Notes: generated from the sequence alone by a model not told the origin. A stretch of 64,000 bases of DNA from Paenibacillus pabuli (GCF_039831995.1 NZ_JBDOIO010000004.1:930001-994000); one strand, 5' to 3'. Shown: positions 1 through 9,249, numbered from the stretch's first letter. A program made the numbers and translations.

Positions 1-1
1 T

Positions 2-205
2 TCATTCATGATGGCGGTGAAGGCGTTTGCCTTCCTGCAGGAACGTGATTATGTGCTCCCGGATGACGTGAAAACGATGGCACCGTATGTCCTCTCCCAT
101 CGGATTGTACTGCGTCCTGAAGCGAGACTGGACAGCATGAGCTCTGAAGCCGTACTAAATTCTGTACTTCAGCAGGTTCGTGTGCCCGTCTCCATGGGGC
201 AATAA
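2..205 (+). CDS. MoxR-family AAA+ ATPase, C-terminal end (partial)
   Basis: The reading frame is open from the left edge of the window and stops at TAA 203-205, so only the last 67 or so residues are present. The segment (MAVKAFAFLQERDYVLPDD, then VLSHRIVLRPEA) matches the C-terminal lid region of MoxR/RavA-type AAA+ ATPases, in which a helix after 'R-Y-V-P-D-D-V' packs on the ATP site. These ATPases act as chaperone-like partners of DUF58/VWA proteins. The two next genes, a DUF58 protein and a transglutaminase-like membrane protein, form the usual MoxR-DUF58-TgpA trio, which supports the call. The Walker motifs lie outside the window. Confidence 0.85.
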   Translation, partial: SFMMAVKAFAFLQERDYVLPDDVKTMAPYVLSHRIVLRPEARLDSMSSEAVLNSVLQQVRVPVSMGQ

Positions 206-208
206 TTC

Positions 209-1456
209 ATGAAGCCGCTTTTGAGTAATGTCAGAAGAGGAATGCGCCACCCTCGCGTATGGAGTATCGCGGCGGTGTGGATTTGTTGCTTGACCTATGT
301 ATTGTTCCAGGGCGGGAAGACATCCATCATGCTGCTCTCGATGGTGACCCTCCTTTGTCTGTATCTCGCCATTGCCGGATTCAGCGGAGTAAGACGTGCG
401 CGCGGTGTACGAATGCTGTCATCAGGCCAGGACCATGAAGAATTGCTGCATGCCGGTGACCAGGTTCAGGTGAAGCTTCAACTGACCATTCCCGGATTTT
501 TGCCGCTGCCTTACGTGGTCGTCCGTGAAATGTTGCATCGTCATAACGGGGAATCCTGGTCCTTTAGGGAGAGCCTGATTCCTAACATGCGGGGAAATGG
601 GGAGCTGTCTTTTCAGACCCCGCCCCTGGAGCGCGGCAAATATGCGTTTTCCGAAACGGAATGTGCAAGCGAGGATATCTTTGGACTGATTGAGCACCGC
701 GGTACATTCAAGGCCAAAGGCGAGTTCAGGGTGCTGCCCCGCACCGTATTCATACCGTACTGGCAGCTGTACGATCGTAAATCACGACTGTCGGGTCCAC
801 AAACCGCTCAGACGCGTTCCCGCAGGGAAACGACTCAAATCAACGGTGTTCGTGATTATGTGTATGGCGACAGGCTGTCCCGCATTCACTGGAACGCTAC
901 AGCCAAGACAGGAACATGGAAATCCAAGGAGTTCGAACATGAGTCGGTACCCAAAACCATTCTTGTACTTGATGCTCTGGCGGGCAGTTATGAGCAGGGA
1001 GAAGCGTTTGAGCTGGCTGTTTCCACTGCGGCTTCGCTTTTGGAGTATGGTACGAGAGAACGGATGGGCATGGGGCTGATGACGCTATCTGACCAAACGA
1101 CGCTGCTTCCCCCAAGCGAAAGCCTGCTTGAACGGCAGAAGATGATGCATCACCTGGTGGATGTTCAGCACAATGGTCAGGATAAAAGGCTGCTGCCCGG
1201 CATTGAGAAGCTTGCTCGTCAGCTGCCGCAGGGCGCTTATTTTGTTGTGATATCTCCCCAAAAGGATGAAAAAGTACTGGAATTGCTGCGGTGGGCTGAT
1301 ACTCGTGGGATGACTCCTTGCCATATTATCATTGACACCAAGGAGTCACGTCAGACTGCCGAATGGTCCGCAATGCTGCGAGGAAGAGGCACGAGATCCT
1401 TTGTTGTTTCCCATCTGCAGGAACTTCCAACGGTTATGGGGGGAGGTTCTGTATGA
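209..1456 (+). CDS. DUF58 domain-containing membrane protein
   Basis: This 415-residue protein starts three bases after the MoxR stop codon. Two hydrophobic segments near the N-terminus (about residues 18-37 and 43-62) should anchor it in the membrane. The DUF58 signature lies near residues 213-240, with GVRDYVYGDRLSRIHWNAT followed by a K-EFEHES stretch, the usual 'R-x-Y-x-x-G-D-x-x-R-x-I-H-W' pattern. The C-terminal half has a von Willebrand A-like look (ILVLDALAGSY). The family function is not firmly established; it is generally paired with MoxR ATPases. The end overlaps the next gene by ATGA, indicating translational coupling. Confidence 0.9.
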   Translation: MKPLLSNVRRGMRHPRVWSIAAVWICCLTYVLFQGGKTSIMLLSMVTLLCLYLAIAGFSGVRRARGVRMLSSGQDHEELLHAGDQVQVKLQLTIPGFLPLPYVVVREMLHRHNGESWSFRESLIPNMRGNGELSFQTPPLERGKYAFSETECASEDIFGLIEHRGTFKAKGEFRVLPRTVFIPYWQLYDRKSRLSGPQTAQTRSRRETTQINGVRDYVYGDRLSRIHWNATAKTGTWKSKEFEHESVPKTILVLDALAGSYEQGEAFELAVSTAASLLEYGTRERMGMGLMTLSDQTTLLPPSESLLERQKMMHHLVDVQHNGQDKRLLPGIEKLARQLPQGAYFVVISPQKDEKVLELLRWADTRGMTPCHIIIDTKESRQTAEWSAMLRGRGTRSFVVSHLQELPTVMGGGSV

Positions 1457-3666
1457 GTACGAATAGTAGAGAACAGTTGATGGGGAAAAGATCCTGGTAC
1501 CACGCAGCGTCGCTGCTCTGGATTTTCCTGATCGGCATGCAGTGGATCTCGTTTACACAGGAATCCTGGTACACCGAGACGACTTCATTGGTATTATGGA
1601 CGCTGGCTGCAGTCAGTGTACTGGAGATTATTTTACCATTCAAACCGATATACCGAACCGTAATCAAGGCTATCGTTCTCATTTATATTTTGCATAAAAC
1701 GCTTATTGATTACTCGGTCTACATTCCTTACGGTACATTGACCGATCGCACGGAGCAATTTCTGCTGCATTTGACCCCGTACATCTGGTTCTCCCTGTGT
1801 GCATGGGTCATGCTCGAAGCTGCTCTTCGTCTGGTGACTACAACACGCCGTATCCTTGTCTTTCTGGGTGTGAACATCGTATCGATGGGTATTCTGGATT
1901 CGTTCACCCAGATTCAGCTCTGGATCGAAGTGGCCTGGGTCATGTTTGCCGGGATGGGGTGGCTGGTTTGCCAGCACTTCCGCAATTTCCAACTGAACTA
2001 TCCACAAGGCTGGAAGCGCCTGCTGCGTTATCCGTACAAAATCCTGGCGAACATAGCGATCATATTTTCACTGATTATTGTAGCGAGTGTAAACATGCCG
2101 GAAGTACCGCCTACGTTGACTGATCCTTATACGGCATGGCGTAACTATACCGGAAGCCCCGCCAGTCAGACAGGTAACGGGACACTGGACATTCCAAATT
2201 CCACTGAGTCCGGATACAGCCGTGAAGATAACCAGTTGGGCGGTGGATTTAATTTTGATTACACGCCTGTCATGTCGGTAACAACCAATGAGCGAAGTTA
2301 CTGGCGCGGTGAAACCAGGGAAGAGTACACCGGTACAGGGTGGGATGACCGCAGACGGGTGTCCACAGAAGATGTAGAGCTTGGACAAACGCTGGAGAAT
2401 GAGGATGCGGGCAGCGTGAACACCAAGCAAGTTACTCAAAACGTAACGATGCTGAACGATAATGTGTATCCAATCCTCTTCGGTGCGTATTCCATAACCG
2501 AAGTGAGCTCGGTCAATGGCGAGAACGAATCAGGCCGGATGCTGTGGAATGCGAATCAGGCAGAACTGCACATCGTAACAGATCGGCAGCAGCCGCAATT
2601 TCCCAAAACGTATACGGTAATATCCGAAGCACCAGTCATCGTGGAAGATGAGCTCCGAACCAAGACCTTTGATGAGCTATATGGAAGCAATCCCGCAGAT
2701 GACATGTACCTGCAAATGCCTTCCCGGTTCCCGGATAGAGTGACGGAGCTCGCAGCCGAAATAACGGCTACGGCAAATACGCCGTATGAAAAAGTGGCAT
2801 TACTGCAAAACTACTTACAACAAAACTTTAACTACACCAACAATCCCGATTTATCCCGAAAAGTAAGCAGTGATTTTGTTGAAGGATTTTTGTTTGACAT
2901 CCGCGAGGGCTACTGTGACTATTTCTCTACGGCGCTCGTCATGATGGCACGTTCGGAAGGTATACCTGCCCGCTGGGTAAAAGGTTATGCTCCTGGGCAA
3001 ATGTCTCTGAACTCTGACATGCAGGCACCGCGCCAGCCCGGTTCGGAAATTGAGACGACGTATACCGTGACCAATGCAGATGCCCACTCCTGGGCTGAGG
3101 TTTACTTTGGCGAATACGGCTGGATTCCGGTTGAAGCGACACCTGGCTTCGATATGCCACTGTTGACGGAACAGCCTGATGCACAGCCAGTAGACGAGCC
3201 TGAAGAACAACCGGAGGAAGAACAGGTTGTGGAAGAAGAGCAAGTACCTGCACCTGAACAAGCAGCATCCGGCATTCCCGCGTTTGTGATCTGGGCAGCG
3301 GTGGCTGTACTTGCACTATGGGTTGCATATATGTTCTGGCGGAATCGCTTCTCACTACGTTTCTGGGTTCTGCGTCTGCGCACCGGCGGACCTCTTACGC
3401 CTGAGCAGAAGGTTGTTGCAGAGACGGAACGCTGGATTCGCTATGTGAAACGAAAAGGATTGACCCGAAGCGGAGACGAGACCCTGCGTGAGTCTGTCAA
3501 CCGATGGAGTCAGGCCAAGCCGGCTGCAGCTGCAACGCTGCAGGAACTGCTGGCGATGTTTGAACGGACGCGTTACAGCCCGGCTTCCGTTACTTCGGAT
3601 GATTGGAAGGCTGTCTATGAGACGGCCTTGAAGCTGCGCAAGGAACTCAAAGCGGAACGGGCATAG
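1453..3666 (+). CDS. TgpA-like transglutaminase-domain membrane protein
   Basis: A 737-residue protein. The start ATG at 1453 overlaps the DUF58 stop codon (ATGA) and is preceded by GGGGGAGG; a longer in-frame extension to 1363 lies inside the previous gene and is unlikely. Residues 1-210 hold about six membrane segments. An extracellular transglutaminase-like core follows, with a catalytic triad visible as Cys488 (GYCDYFST), His545 (DAHSWAE) and Glu561 (PVEATPG) in the place where many relatives have Asp. A Pro/Glu/Gln-rich linker, one more membrane helix near residue 615 and a DUF4129-like C-terminal domain complete the usual TgpA layout. The substrate is unknown; a role in crosslinking or cleaving envelope proteins is inferred from the fold. 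Confidence 0.88.
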   Translation: MSTNSREQLMGKRSWYHAASLLWIFLIGMQWISFTQESWYTETTSLVLWTLAAVSVLEIILPFKPIYRTVIKAIVLIYILHKTLIDYSVYIPYGTLTDRTEQFLLHLTPYIWFSLCAWVMLEAALRLVTTTRRILVFLGVNIVSMGILDSFTQIQLWIEVAWVMFAGMGWLVCQHFRNFQLNYPQGWKRLLRYPYKILANIAIIFSLIIVASVNMPEVPPTLTDPYTAWRNYTGSPASQTGNGTLDIPNSTESGYSREDNQLGGGFNFDYTPVMSVTTNERSYWRGETREEYTGTGWDDRRRVSTEDVELGQTLENEDAGSVNTKQVTQNVTMLNDNVYPILFGAYSITEVSSVNGENESGRMLWNANQAELHIVTDRQQPQFPKTYTVISEAPVIVEDELRTKTFDELYGSNPADDMYLQMPSRFPDRVTELAAEITATANTPYEKVALLQNYLQQNFNYTNNPDLSRKVSSDFVEGFLFDIREGYCDYFSTALVMMARSEGIPARWVKGYAPGQMSLNSDMQAPRQPGSEIETTYTVTNADAHSWAEVYFGEYGWIPVEATPGFDMPLLTEQPDAQPVDEPEEQPEEEQVVEEEQVPAPEQAASGIPAFVIWAAVAVLALWVAYMFWRNRFSLRFWVLRLRTGGPLTPEQKVVAETERWIRYVKRKGLTRSGDETLRESVNRWSQAKPAAAATLQELLAMFERTRYSPASVTSDDWKAVYETALKLRKELKAERA

Positions 3667-3692
3667 AGGATGCCCGTCCCGTTTTTCCTTTT
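3657..3692 (+). terminator. Rho-independent terminator after the transglutaminase gene
   Basis: ACGGGCAT (3657-3664) pairs with ATGCCCGT (3670-3677) around a 5-base loop and is followed by CCCGTTTTTCCTTTTT. The 5' arm overlaps the stop codon of the preceding gene. Confidence 0.85.
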
Positions 3693-3739
3693 TCCCATAC
3701 CATCAGGCACTGTATGCATTTTCAGGAAAGACGGATTTG

Positions 3740-3748
3740 TGATATAGT
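3740..3748 (+). promoter_or_regulatory. Extended -10 promoter for the yqeG cluster
   Basis: TGATATAGT at 3740-3748 is a TGn-TATAGT extended -10 element with only a weak -35 (TTCAGG) about 16 bases upstream. A start of transcription near 3755 would exclude the upstream in-frame ATG at 3749 and so supports the TTG start of yqeG at 3776. Confidence 0.5.
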
Positions 3749-3775
3749 GTGTCGTATGAAACTGAGGTGACTTCT

Positions 3776-4303
3776 TTGTTTAAAATGTTAATGCCCAAGC
3801 TGCGAGTAGACACGGTTTTTGACATAAATCTGGAAGAGCTGTACGCTCAAGGCTACCGTGGAATTATAACTGACCTGGATAATACGCTTGTCGGTGCGAA
3901 AGCCCCTGATGCTACGCCGGAACTGATTGAATGGTTTGCGCGTGTGAAAGAGGCGGGTTTCAAGCTGATAATCGTGTCCAATAACAATTTGAATCGTGTA
4001 TCTTTGTTTGCGACTCCGCTGGATATCCAGTTTGTGCATAGTGCACGCAAACCATCGAATGCACCGTTTCGTAGAGCAATGAAGATGATGGAGCTAACTC
4101 CAGAAAAAACGATTGTGGTAGGCGACCAGATGCTTACGGATGTATATGGAGGCAACCGACTGGGACTTTATACGGTCTTGGTACTGCCCATTTCCATTGG
4201 TGATGAAGGTTTCATGACCCGCTTCAATCGTCGCGTGGAACGGATTGCTCTAACCAGTTTACGCAAGAAAGGCTTATGGCTCGAGGAGGAAAAGAAGAAA
4301 TGA
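3776..4303 (+). CDS. yqeG: YqeG family HAD phosphatase
   Basis: A 175-residue HAD IIIA-type phosphatase. HAD motif I is ITDLDNTLVG, motif II is the IVSNNN segment, and the motif III/IV region is VVGDQMLTDVYGGNRLG with the metal-binding Asp. The TTG start at 3776 is chosen because GAGGTGA (3764-3770) sits five bases upstream; the ATG at 3749 has no ribosome binding site and lies next to the likely transcription start. YqeG-type proteins are related to mitochondrial Gep4-type phosphatases, but the bacterial substrate is not settled. The gene overlaps yqeH by ATGA and heads a conserved Firmicutes cluster. Confidence 0.9.
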   Translation: MFKMLMPKLRVDTVFDINLEELYAQGYRGIITDLDNTLVGAKAPDATPELIEWFARVKEAGFKLIIVSNNNLNRVSLFATPLDIQFVHSARKPSNAPFRRAMKMMELTPEKTIVVGDQMLTDVYGGNRLGLYTVLVLPISIGDEGFMTRFNRRVERIALTSLRKKGLWLEEEKKK

Positions 4304-5427
4304 CAGAAACGCATAACGGCAATCTTGCCGTAAGATGCAGTGGATGCGGAGTGCATCTGCAAACGGAAACTCCGGAGAAACCGGGATTTATCCCGGAGAA
4401 AGCGCTGGATCGTGAACCGGTCATATGTCAGCGGTGTTTCCGGATCAAAAACTACAATGAGTCATCATCCGTCACGGTGGATCAAGACGAATTCCTGGCT
4501 CTTCTCAGCAAAATCGGGGATAAGGATGCACTTGTCATCCATATCGTTGATCTGTTTGACTTTGACGGCAGCATTATTTCCGGTCTGCAGCGTTTTGTAG
4601 GGAACAATCCGGTACTGCTGGCTGTCAACAAAACGGACCTGCTTCCCAAAGTAACCAACTGGAATAAGGTTCGTAACTGGGTGCAGAAGCAGGCTAAGGA
4701 GCAAGGTTTGCGTACGGTGGACGTTGTGCTCTGCAGTGCCAAGCAAAACCAGGGATTCGATCGTCTGTTGGAGCTTGTTGGTACGTATCGCGAGGATCGT
4801 GACGTTTACGTGGTTGGCGGTACCAATGTGGGCAAATCCACATTAATTAACCGTCTCATCCGTGACTACAGCGATTTGGAACAGGAATTGACAACGTCCC
4901 GTTATCCGGGAACGACGCTGGATATGGTCAACATTCCTTTGGATGATGGAAAATATATTATCGATACGCCGGGAATCGTTTATCCATGGCGTTTCAGTGA
5001 GATCGTATCACGCAAGGATCTGGCGGCCATTATGCCGGACAAGCCGCTCAAACCGGCCGTTTATCAATTGAATGCCGGTCAGACGCTGTTCTTTGGTGCA
5101 ATGGCTCGTTTTGATTTCATTGAAGGTGATCGCCAGTCCTTTACTTGTTATACAAGCAATGCAATTGATATTCACCGGACAAAACTGGAGCGTGCCGACG
5201 ATCTGTATCGTGACCATGCCGGAGAACTGCTGTCCCCGCCAAGCCGTGAGGATGCAGCTGATATGCCTGAATGGACACGGCATGAGTTCCGTATCAAACG
5301 CGGCAGCCAGTCCGATGTGTTCATATCCGGTCTGGGCTGGATCAAGGTCAATGGTGAGAATGGGGCGCTTGTCGCTGTACACGCACCAAAAGGCATTCGA
5401 GTACTGGTTCGTCCATCTTTGATCTAG
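4300..5427 (+). CDS. yqeH: Ribosome biogenesis GTPase YqeH
   Basis: A 375-residue circularly permuted GTPase. An N-terminal zinc finger is visible as C13/C16 (CSGCG) and C43/C46 (CQRC). The GTPase motifs come in permuted order: G4 NKTD and G5 (CSAK) precede the P-loop GGTNVGKST, with DTPG (G3) after it. In B. subtilis YqeH is needed for 30S subunit assembly. The ATG at 4300 overlaps the yqeG stop (ATGA) and is preceded by GAGGAGG; an in-frame ATG at 4276 lies within yqeG and before that site, so it was not used. Confidence 0.95.
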   Translation: MTETHNGNLAVRCSGCGVHLQTETPEKPGFIPEKALDREPVICQRCFRIKNYNESSSVTVDQDEFLALLSKIGDKDALVIHIVDLFDFDGSIISGLQRFVGNNPVLLAVNKTDLLPKVTNWNKVRNWVQKQAKEQGLRTVDVVLCSAKQNQGFDRLLELVGTYREDRDVYVVGGTNVGKSTLINRLIRDYSDLEQELTTSRYPGTTLDMVNIPLDDGKYIIDTPGIVYPWRFSEIVSRKDLAAIMPDKPLKPAVYQLNAGQTLFFGAMARFDFIEGDRQSFTCYTSNAIDIHRTKLERADDLYRDHAGELLSPPSREDAADMPEWTRHEFRIKRGSQSDVFISGLGWIKVNGENGALVAVHAPKGIRVLVRPSLI

Positions 5428-5469
5428 TTATAAGGCAAATTGATTTCTCAATAGATCGGAGGCGGACGC

Positions 5470-6339
5470 ATGTCAGAACAAAAGAATACCCATACTTCAC
5501 TTCCTGTTTTGCTTGGAGTCTTTGGTGATCCGATTGGACATTCCAAGTCGCCTGCCATGCATAATGCGGCTCTTGCGACAGCGGGTGTGAACGGATTGTA
5601 CATGCCGCTTCATGTTCGTCCAGAGCAGCTGGAAGCAGCTGTTAAAGGCATTGTTGCCCTGGGATATCGGGGTGTTAATGTAACGATACCGCACAAAGAA
5701 GAGGTAATGAAATACCTCGATGTCATTGATGAAAGTGCGCGGCTGATTGGTGCGGTGAACACGATCGTTAATGATAACGGTAAACTGACAGGGTACAATA
5801 CCGATGGTATTGGTTATGTTCGTTCGTTGAAGGAAGAAGCAGTACCGGAACTCACGGGCAAGAAGATCGCCGTTCTTGGGGCAGGAGGTGCTGCAAGAGG
5901 CGTCATCTATGCTCTGGCAATGGAGAAGCCGGAACGGATTAGCATCCTGAACCGTACTGCGGAGAGAGCCGAGGGCCTTGCCTCCGATTTGAGAGGACAT
6001 GGATTGGCTAACATCACAGGCAGCGGCATGGAAGAAGCTTCAGCTGTACTGGCCTCGGCCGATATCGTTATTAACACTACGGCGGCAGGCATGCATCCAC
6101 ATGTCGATGATGTTCCTGTGAATCCGGAGCTGATTCGCGAAGGTGCGGCCGTGAGTGATTTAATCTATAATCCGCTGGAGACGCGCTTGCTTCGAGAAGC
6201 ACGTCTGCGGGGATGCGTCGTGCACGGCGGCCTTGGCATGTTTGTGTTTCAGGGCGCGGTCGCTTTTGAGCACTGGCTCGGCATTCCTGCCCCAGTAGAG
6301 ACCATGAGACACGCTGTATTGGATAGTTTTAATAAGTGA
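5470..6339 (+). CDS. aroE: Shikimate 5-dehydrogenase
   Basis: A 289-residue enzyme that reduces 3-dehydroshikimate to shikimate with NADPH in aromatic amino-acid synthesis. The substrate-binding motif GDPIGHSKSPAMHN is near residue 19, the catalytic Lys lies in VTIPHKEEV, and the nucleotide-binding glycine motif is VLGAGGAARGV. The Asp of the active site lies in NTDGIGY. Length and motifs fit the AroE family. The gene lies 42 bases after yqeH with a GGAGGCGG site before the ATG, in the same place as in B. subtilis. Confidence 0.95.
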   Translation: MSEQKNTHTSLPVLLGVFGDPIGHSKSPAMHNAALATAGVNGLYMPLHVRPEQLEAAVKGIVALGYRGVNVTIPHKEEVMKYLDVIDESARLIGAVNTIVNDNGKLTGYNTDGIGYVRSLKEEAVPELTGKKIAVLGAGGAARGVIYALAMEKPERISILNRTAERAEGLASDLRGHGLANITGSGMEEASAVLASADIVINTTAAGMHPHVDDVPVNPELIREGAAVSDLIYNPLETRLLREARLRGCVVHGGLGMFVFQGAVAFEHWLGIPAPVETMRHAVLDSFNK

Positions 6340-6424
6340 AAAATATAATTGAACGGACAGGCAACAAACAGACGATCAACGCTGTGAAAGTGGCCTGCCG
6401 GGCATAAGGAGTTATGGAGTAATT

Positions 6425-6715
6425 ATGTTAAACGGTAAACAAAAGCGCTTTTTGCGCTCACAAGCACATCATCTGACCCCTGTATTTCAGATCGGCAAAG
6501 GGGGCACCAATGATCATCTGTTCCGTCATATCGAAGAGGCAATTGAGAAACGCGAATTGATGAAAGTGCAAGTGTTAAACAACTGTCTGGATGACAAAAA
6601 CGAAATCGCTGAAGAAGTGGCCCGGGAAACCGGTAGCGAACTGGTGCAGATCATCGGAAGCACTATCATCCTGTATAAGGAATCACGCGACAACAAACAA
6701 ATCGAACTTCCTTAG
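6425..6715 (+). CDS. yhbY: YhbY/CRM-domain RNA-binding protein (YqeI)
   Basis: A 96-residue single CRM-domain protein. It starts with the characteristic LNGKQKRFLRSQAHHLTPVF and has the GxxG-like loop IGKGGTND. Proteins of this family bind pre-50S particles and are thought to act in large-subunit assembly. The position between aroE and nadD is that of B. subtilis yqeI. A GGAGTT site at 6408-6413 precedes the ATG by 11 bases. Confidence 0.92.
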   Translation: MLNGKQKRFLRSQAHHLTPVFQIGKGGTNDHLFRHIEEAIEKRELMKVQVLNNCLDDKNEIAEEVARETGSELVQIIGSTIILYKESRDNKQIELP

Positions 6716-6728
6716 GACGGTGACACGG

Positions 6729-7319
6729 GTGAAGATTGGCATCATGGGCGGGACGTTTGATCCGATCCACATGGGACATCTGCTCGCAGCCGAAGCTGCA
6801 AGAGATTCACATGCCCTGGATGAGATCTGGTTTATGCCTTCCCATGTTCCGCCCCATAAACGTGGAGCGGGAGCTTCGGGACAGCAGCGCCTTGAGATGA
6901 CTGAGGCTGCGGTAAAAGGTGTAGAACAGTATGAAGTGCTGGGCATCGAAATGGAACTCGGTGGTGTTTCCTATACGATCGATACAATGAAGGAACTGTG
7001 GCGTCGTTATCCGGAGCATGAATTTTATTTCATTATCGGAGCGGACATGGTGAACTATCTTCCGAAGTGGGAACAGATTGAAGAGCTGGCAGCGAAATTA
7101 ACCTTTATCGGTGTGGGTCGGCCAGGGTTTCAGCTGCATCTGGATGACCTGCCGGAGGAACTGCAGGACAGCGTTTTGCTGGCCGAGATGCCCCTGGTGG
7201 ACATTTCATCCACGGCTGTTCGCAGGAGACTCGCAAAAGGGCACTCGGTACGATTCATGATCCCTGATGAAGTGCATCAATATATTGTAAGGAGCGGTTT
7301 ATATGGGACTAAGCCGTGA
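6729..7319 (+). CDS. nadD: Nicotinate-nucleotide adenylyltransferase
   Basis: A 196-residue NMN/NaMN adenylyltransferase that makes deamido-NAD from nicotinate mononucleotide and ATP. The nucleotidyl-transferase motif GGTFDPIHMGHLL is at the N-terminus and the second motif VDISSTAVRRR near the C-terminus. The start is taken as GTG 6729 (VKIGIMGG) with AGGA at 6714-6717; GTG 6720 is in frame but too close to that site. The length fits the family (about 190). The 3' end overlaps yqeK by 17 bases. Confidence 0.93.
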   Translation: MKIGIMGGTFDPIHMGHLLAAEAARDSHALDEIWFMPSHVPPHKRGAGASGQQRLEMTEAAVKGVEQYEVLGIEMELGGVSYTIDTMKELWRRYPEHEFYFIIGADMVNYLPKWEQIEELAAKLTFIGVGRPGFQLHLDDLPEELQDSVLLAEMPLVDISSTAVRRRLAKGHSVRFMIPDEVHQYIVRSGLYGTKP

Positions 7320-7869
7320 AGAATTAATTAAGGCTGTTTCAGGTCAGATGCCGGAGAAGCGTTGGAAGCATACCCTTGGCGTAATGGAAAAGTCCGTTCA
7401 GTTGGCTGAAAAGTATGGTGCGGATCCCGTCAAAGCTGATCTGGCAGCCATTCTGCATGACGTCGCCAAGTACTGGCCTGTCTCAGAGATGGAAGCAGTC
7501 ATCCGTGAAAACGGATTGAACGAAGAGCTCCTACAGCATGACAAGCAGCTCTGGCACTCGGAAGTAGGTGCTTTCGTGGCACAGCGCGATTATGGTGTGG
7601 ATGATCCGGAAATTATTAACGCGATCCGCTGGCATACTTCAGGGCGTGTAGGGATGAGTCTGCTCGATAAGGTCGTATGTCTTGCTGACTATATCGAACC
7701 GGGGAGAGATTTCCCGGGCGTAGATCACATTCGTGAGCAGGCAGAGCGCAGTTTGGAAGAGGGGCTGATTGCCGGCTTTGATTCCACGATCAGCTTGCTG
7801 ATCTCGCAGCGCCGCGTCATTTATCCGCTGACGATGTTATCGCGGAATGATCTGATTGCACACTTATAA
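7303..7869 (+). CDS. yqeK: HD-domain hydrolase YqeK (symmetrical Ap4A hydrolase type)
   Basis: A 188-residue HD-superfamily phosphohydrolase. Metal ligands are visible in KHTLGVMEKS (His), LHDVAKYW (His-Asp), RWHTSGR and VCLADYIEPGRDF. Characterised members of this family hydrolyse diadenosine tetraphosphate to ADP. The ATG at 7303 lies within the end of nadD and has AAGGAGCGG upstream, so translation is probably coupled. The order nadD-yqeK-rsfS is widely conserved. Confidence 0.92.
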   Translation: MGLSREELIKAVSGQMPEKRWKHTLGVMEKSVQLAEKYGADPVKADLAAILHDVAKYWPVSEMEAVIRENGLNEELLQHDKQLWHSEVGAFVAQRDYGVDDPEIINAIRWHTSGRVGMSLLDKVVCLADYIEPGRDFPGVDHIREQAERSLEEGLIAGFDSTISLLISQRRVIYPLTMLSRNDLIAHL

Positions 7870-7886
7870 AATATGGAGGTTGGTTC

Positions 7887-8234
7887 ATGACAGTATCATC
7901 GAAAGAACTTATGAATATGGCGGTAACTGCCGCTGACGATAAAAAGGCATCTAATATTGTAGCACTGGATCTGATGGGCATCTCTTTGGTTGCAGACTAT
8001 TTTGTCATCTGCCACGGGAATTCCGATACACAGGTACAGTCCATTGCAACGGAAATTCGCAAACAGGCGCATGCAGCTGGCGTTGACATCAAAGGGATCG
8101 AGGGCATGGATTCCGCACGTTGGGTGCTGATGGATATGGGCGACGTGGTTGTGCATATTTTCCATCGTGATGAGCGCGAATATTACAACATTGAACGGCT
8201 GTGGTCTGACGCCAAAGTGGTGGAAACGGTATGA
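7887..8234 (+). CDS. rsfS: Ribosome silencing factor RsfS
   Basis: A 115-residue RsfS/Iojap protein. The pattern is typical: a helical N-terminus, then VADYFVICHGNSDTQVQ, GIEGMDSARWVLMDMGDVVVH and a terminal FHRDEREYYNIERLWSDA. RsfS binds ribosomal protein L14 and blocks subunit joining when nutrients are short. GGAGG at 7876-7880 lies six bases before ATG 7887. The stop overlaps the start of the next gene by ATGA. Confidence 0.95.
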   Translation: MTVSSKELMNMAVTAADDKKASNIVALDLMGISLVADYFVICHGNSDTQVQSIATEIRKQAHAAGVDIKGIEGMDSARWVLMDMGDVVVHIFHRDEREYYNIERLWSDAKVVETV

Positions 8235-9136
8235 GTTTGATTGCAGGAACGGTCGTCTCCTTGCCGGTTGATCGTGAAGTATCTCCCTTTGGCTACTTTT
8301 TGACGACAGGATCGGAAGATGTACTGCTTCACTATACGGAGCTTACGCGGGATGTAAAAATCGGGGAAACGCTTGAGGTCTTTTTGTTCTTTGATACAGA
8401 GGACCGTTTGGCAGCGACAATGAAAAAACCATATCTCACTCTCGGTGAAATGGCGCGATTGGTTGTGGCAGATGTACATCCACGCCTCGGCTGTTTCCTC
8501 GAAATGGGACTTGGACGGCAATTGCTGCTCCCCATCCGTGAATTGCCCGAATTGGAAGAACTGCGTCCACATGTGGGCGATGAAGTTTTTGTTATCATGG
8601 AACATGACAAGCAAGGACGTCTTCGCGCCAAATTGGCTGGCGAACGCGAGCTTGCGCCACTGTCGTTCCACGCTCCAACCTCTTGGTTGAATGAATGGGT
8701 GGAAGCAACCGTGTACAAGCCTTTGCAAATGGGTACATTTGTGCTCGTAGAGGGCGGAGTACTTGGCTTCGGTGCCATCGGCATGATCCATTCGTCCGAA
8801 CGCAACAGAATGCTGCGACTTGGCGAGAAGGTGAAGTGCCGGGTAACGTTGGTTCGTGAAGACGGACGTGTTAATCTGGCCATGTCACCTCGCAAAGAGG
8901 TAGGCCGTAATGAAGATGCGGACAAACTCCTGGCGTTCATGAAAGATCGTCCTATGGGCGGTATGCCTTATTCGGATGCAACTCCACCGGATATCATCAA
9001 GCAGCGCTTCGGAATTAGCAAATCTGCTTTCAAGCGTGCTTTGGGCAAGCTGATGAAAGACGGACTGGTGACGCAGAAGGAAAACTGGACGTACTTGACG
9101 GAGTCAGCTCCTGAAGATTCGAGTGAAAGCAAGTAA
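8231..9136 (+). CDS. cvfB: CvfB-like S1-domain RNA-binding protein
   Basis: A 301-residue protein built of S1-like OB domains and a C-terminal winged helix (KQRFGISKSAFKRALGKLMKDGLV). This is the layout of CvfB/YitL proteins, which bind RNA and affect virulence gene expression in Staphylococcus. The segment after residue 75 (VADVHPRLGCFLEMGLG) is one S1 repeat. In B. subtilis the homologue yitL is elsewhere on the chromosome, so its presence inside the yqe cluster, overlapping rsfS by ATGA, is a lineage-specific arrangement. The stop is followed at once by a terminator. Confidence 0.85.
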   Translation: MSLIAGTVVSLPVDREVSPFGYFLTTGSEDVLLHYTELTRDVKIGETLEVFLFFDTEDRLAATMKKPYLTLGEMARLVVADVHPRLGCFLEMGLGRQLLLPIRELPELEELRPHVGDEVFVIMEHDKQGRLRAKLAGERELAPLSFHAPTSWLNEWVEATVYKPLQMGTFVLVEGGVLGFGAIGMIHSSERNRMLRLGEKVKCRVTLVREDGRVNLAMSPRKEVGRNEDADKLLAFMKDRPMGGMPYSDATPPDIIKQRFGISKSAFKRALGKLMKDGLVTQKENWTYLTESAPEDSSESK

Positions 9137-9165
9137 TCGTTAACGTCATATTGGACCTGAGAGAA

Positions 9166-9232
9166 GGCAGGGCAAGGCTGGGTGAACTCCGGACGCCCCT
9201 GCTTTTTCTTTTGGAATCCGAAAATGAAATTG
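9166..9232 (+). terminator. Terminator between cvfB and yqeM
   Basis: GCAGGG (9167-9172) can pair with CCCCTGC near 9196-9202, followed by TTTTTCTTTT. The interior (AAGGCTGGGTGAACTCCGG) is imperfect. The element lies before the yqeM start at 9250 and would partly separate yqeM from the upstream cluster. Confidence 0.6.
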
Positions 9233-9249
9233 AAAGTGCGGTGCCTGAC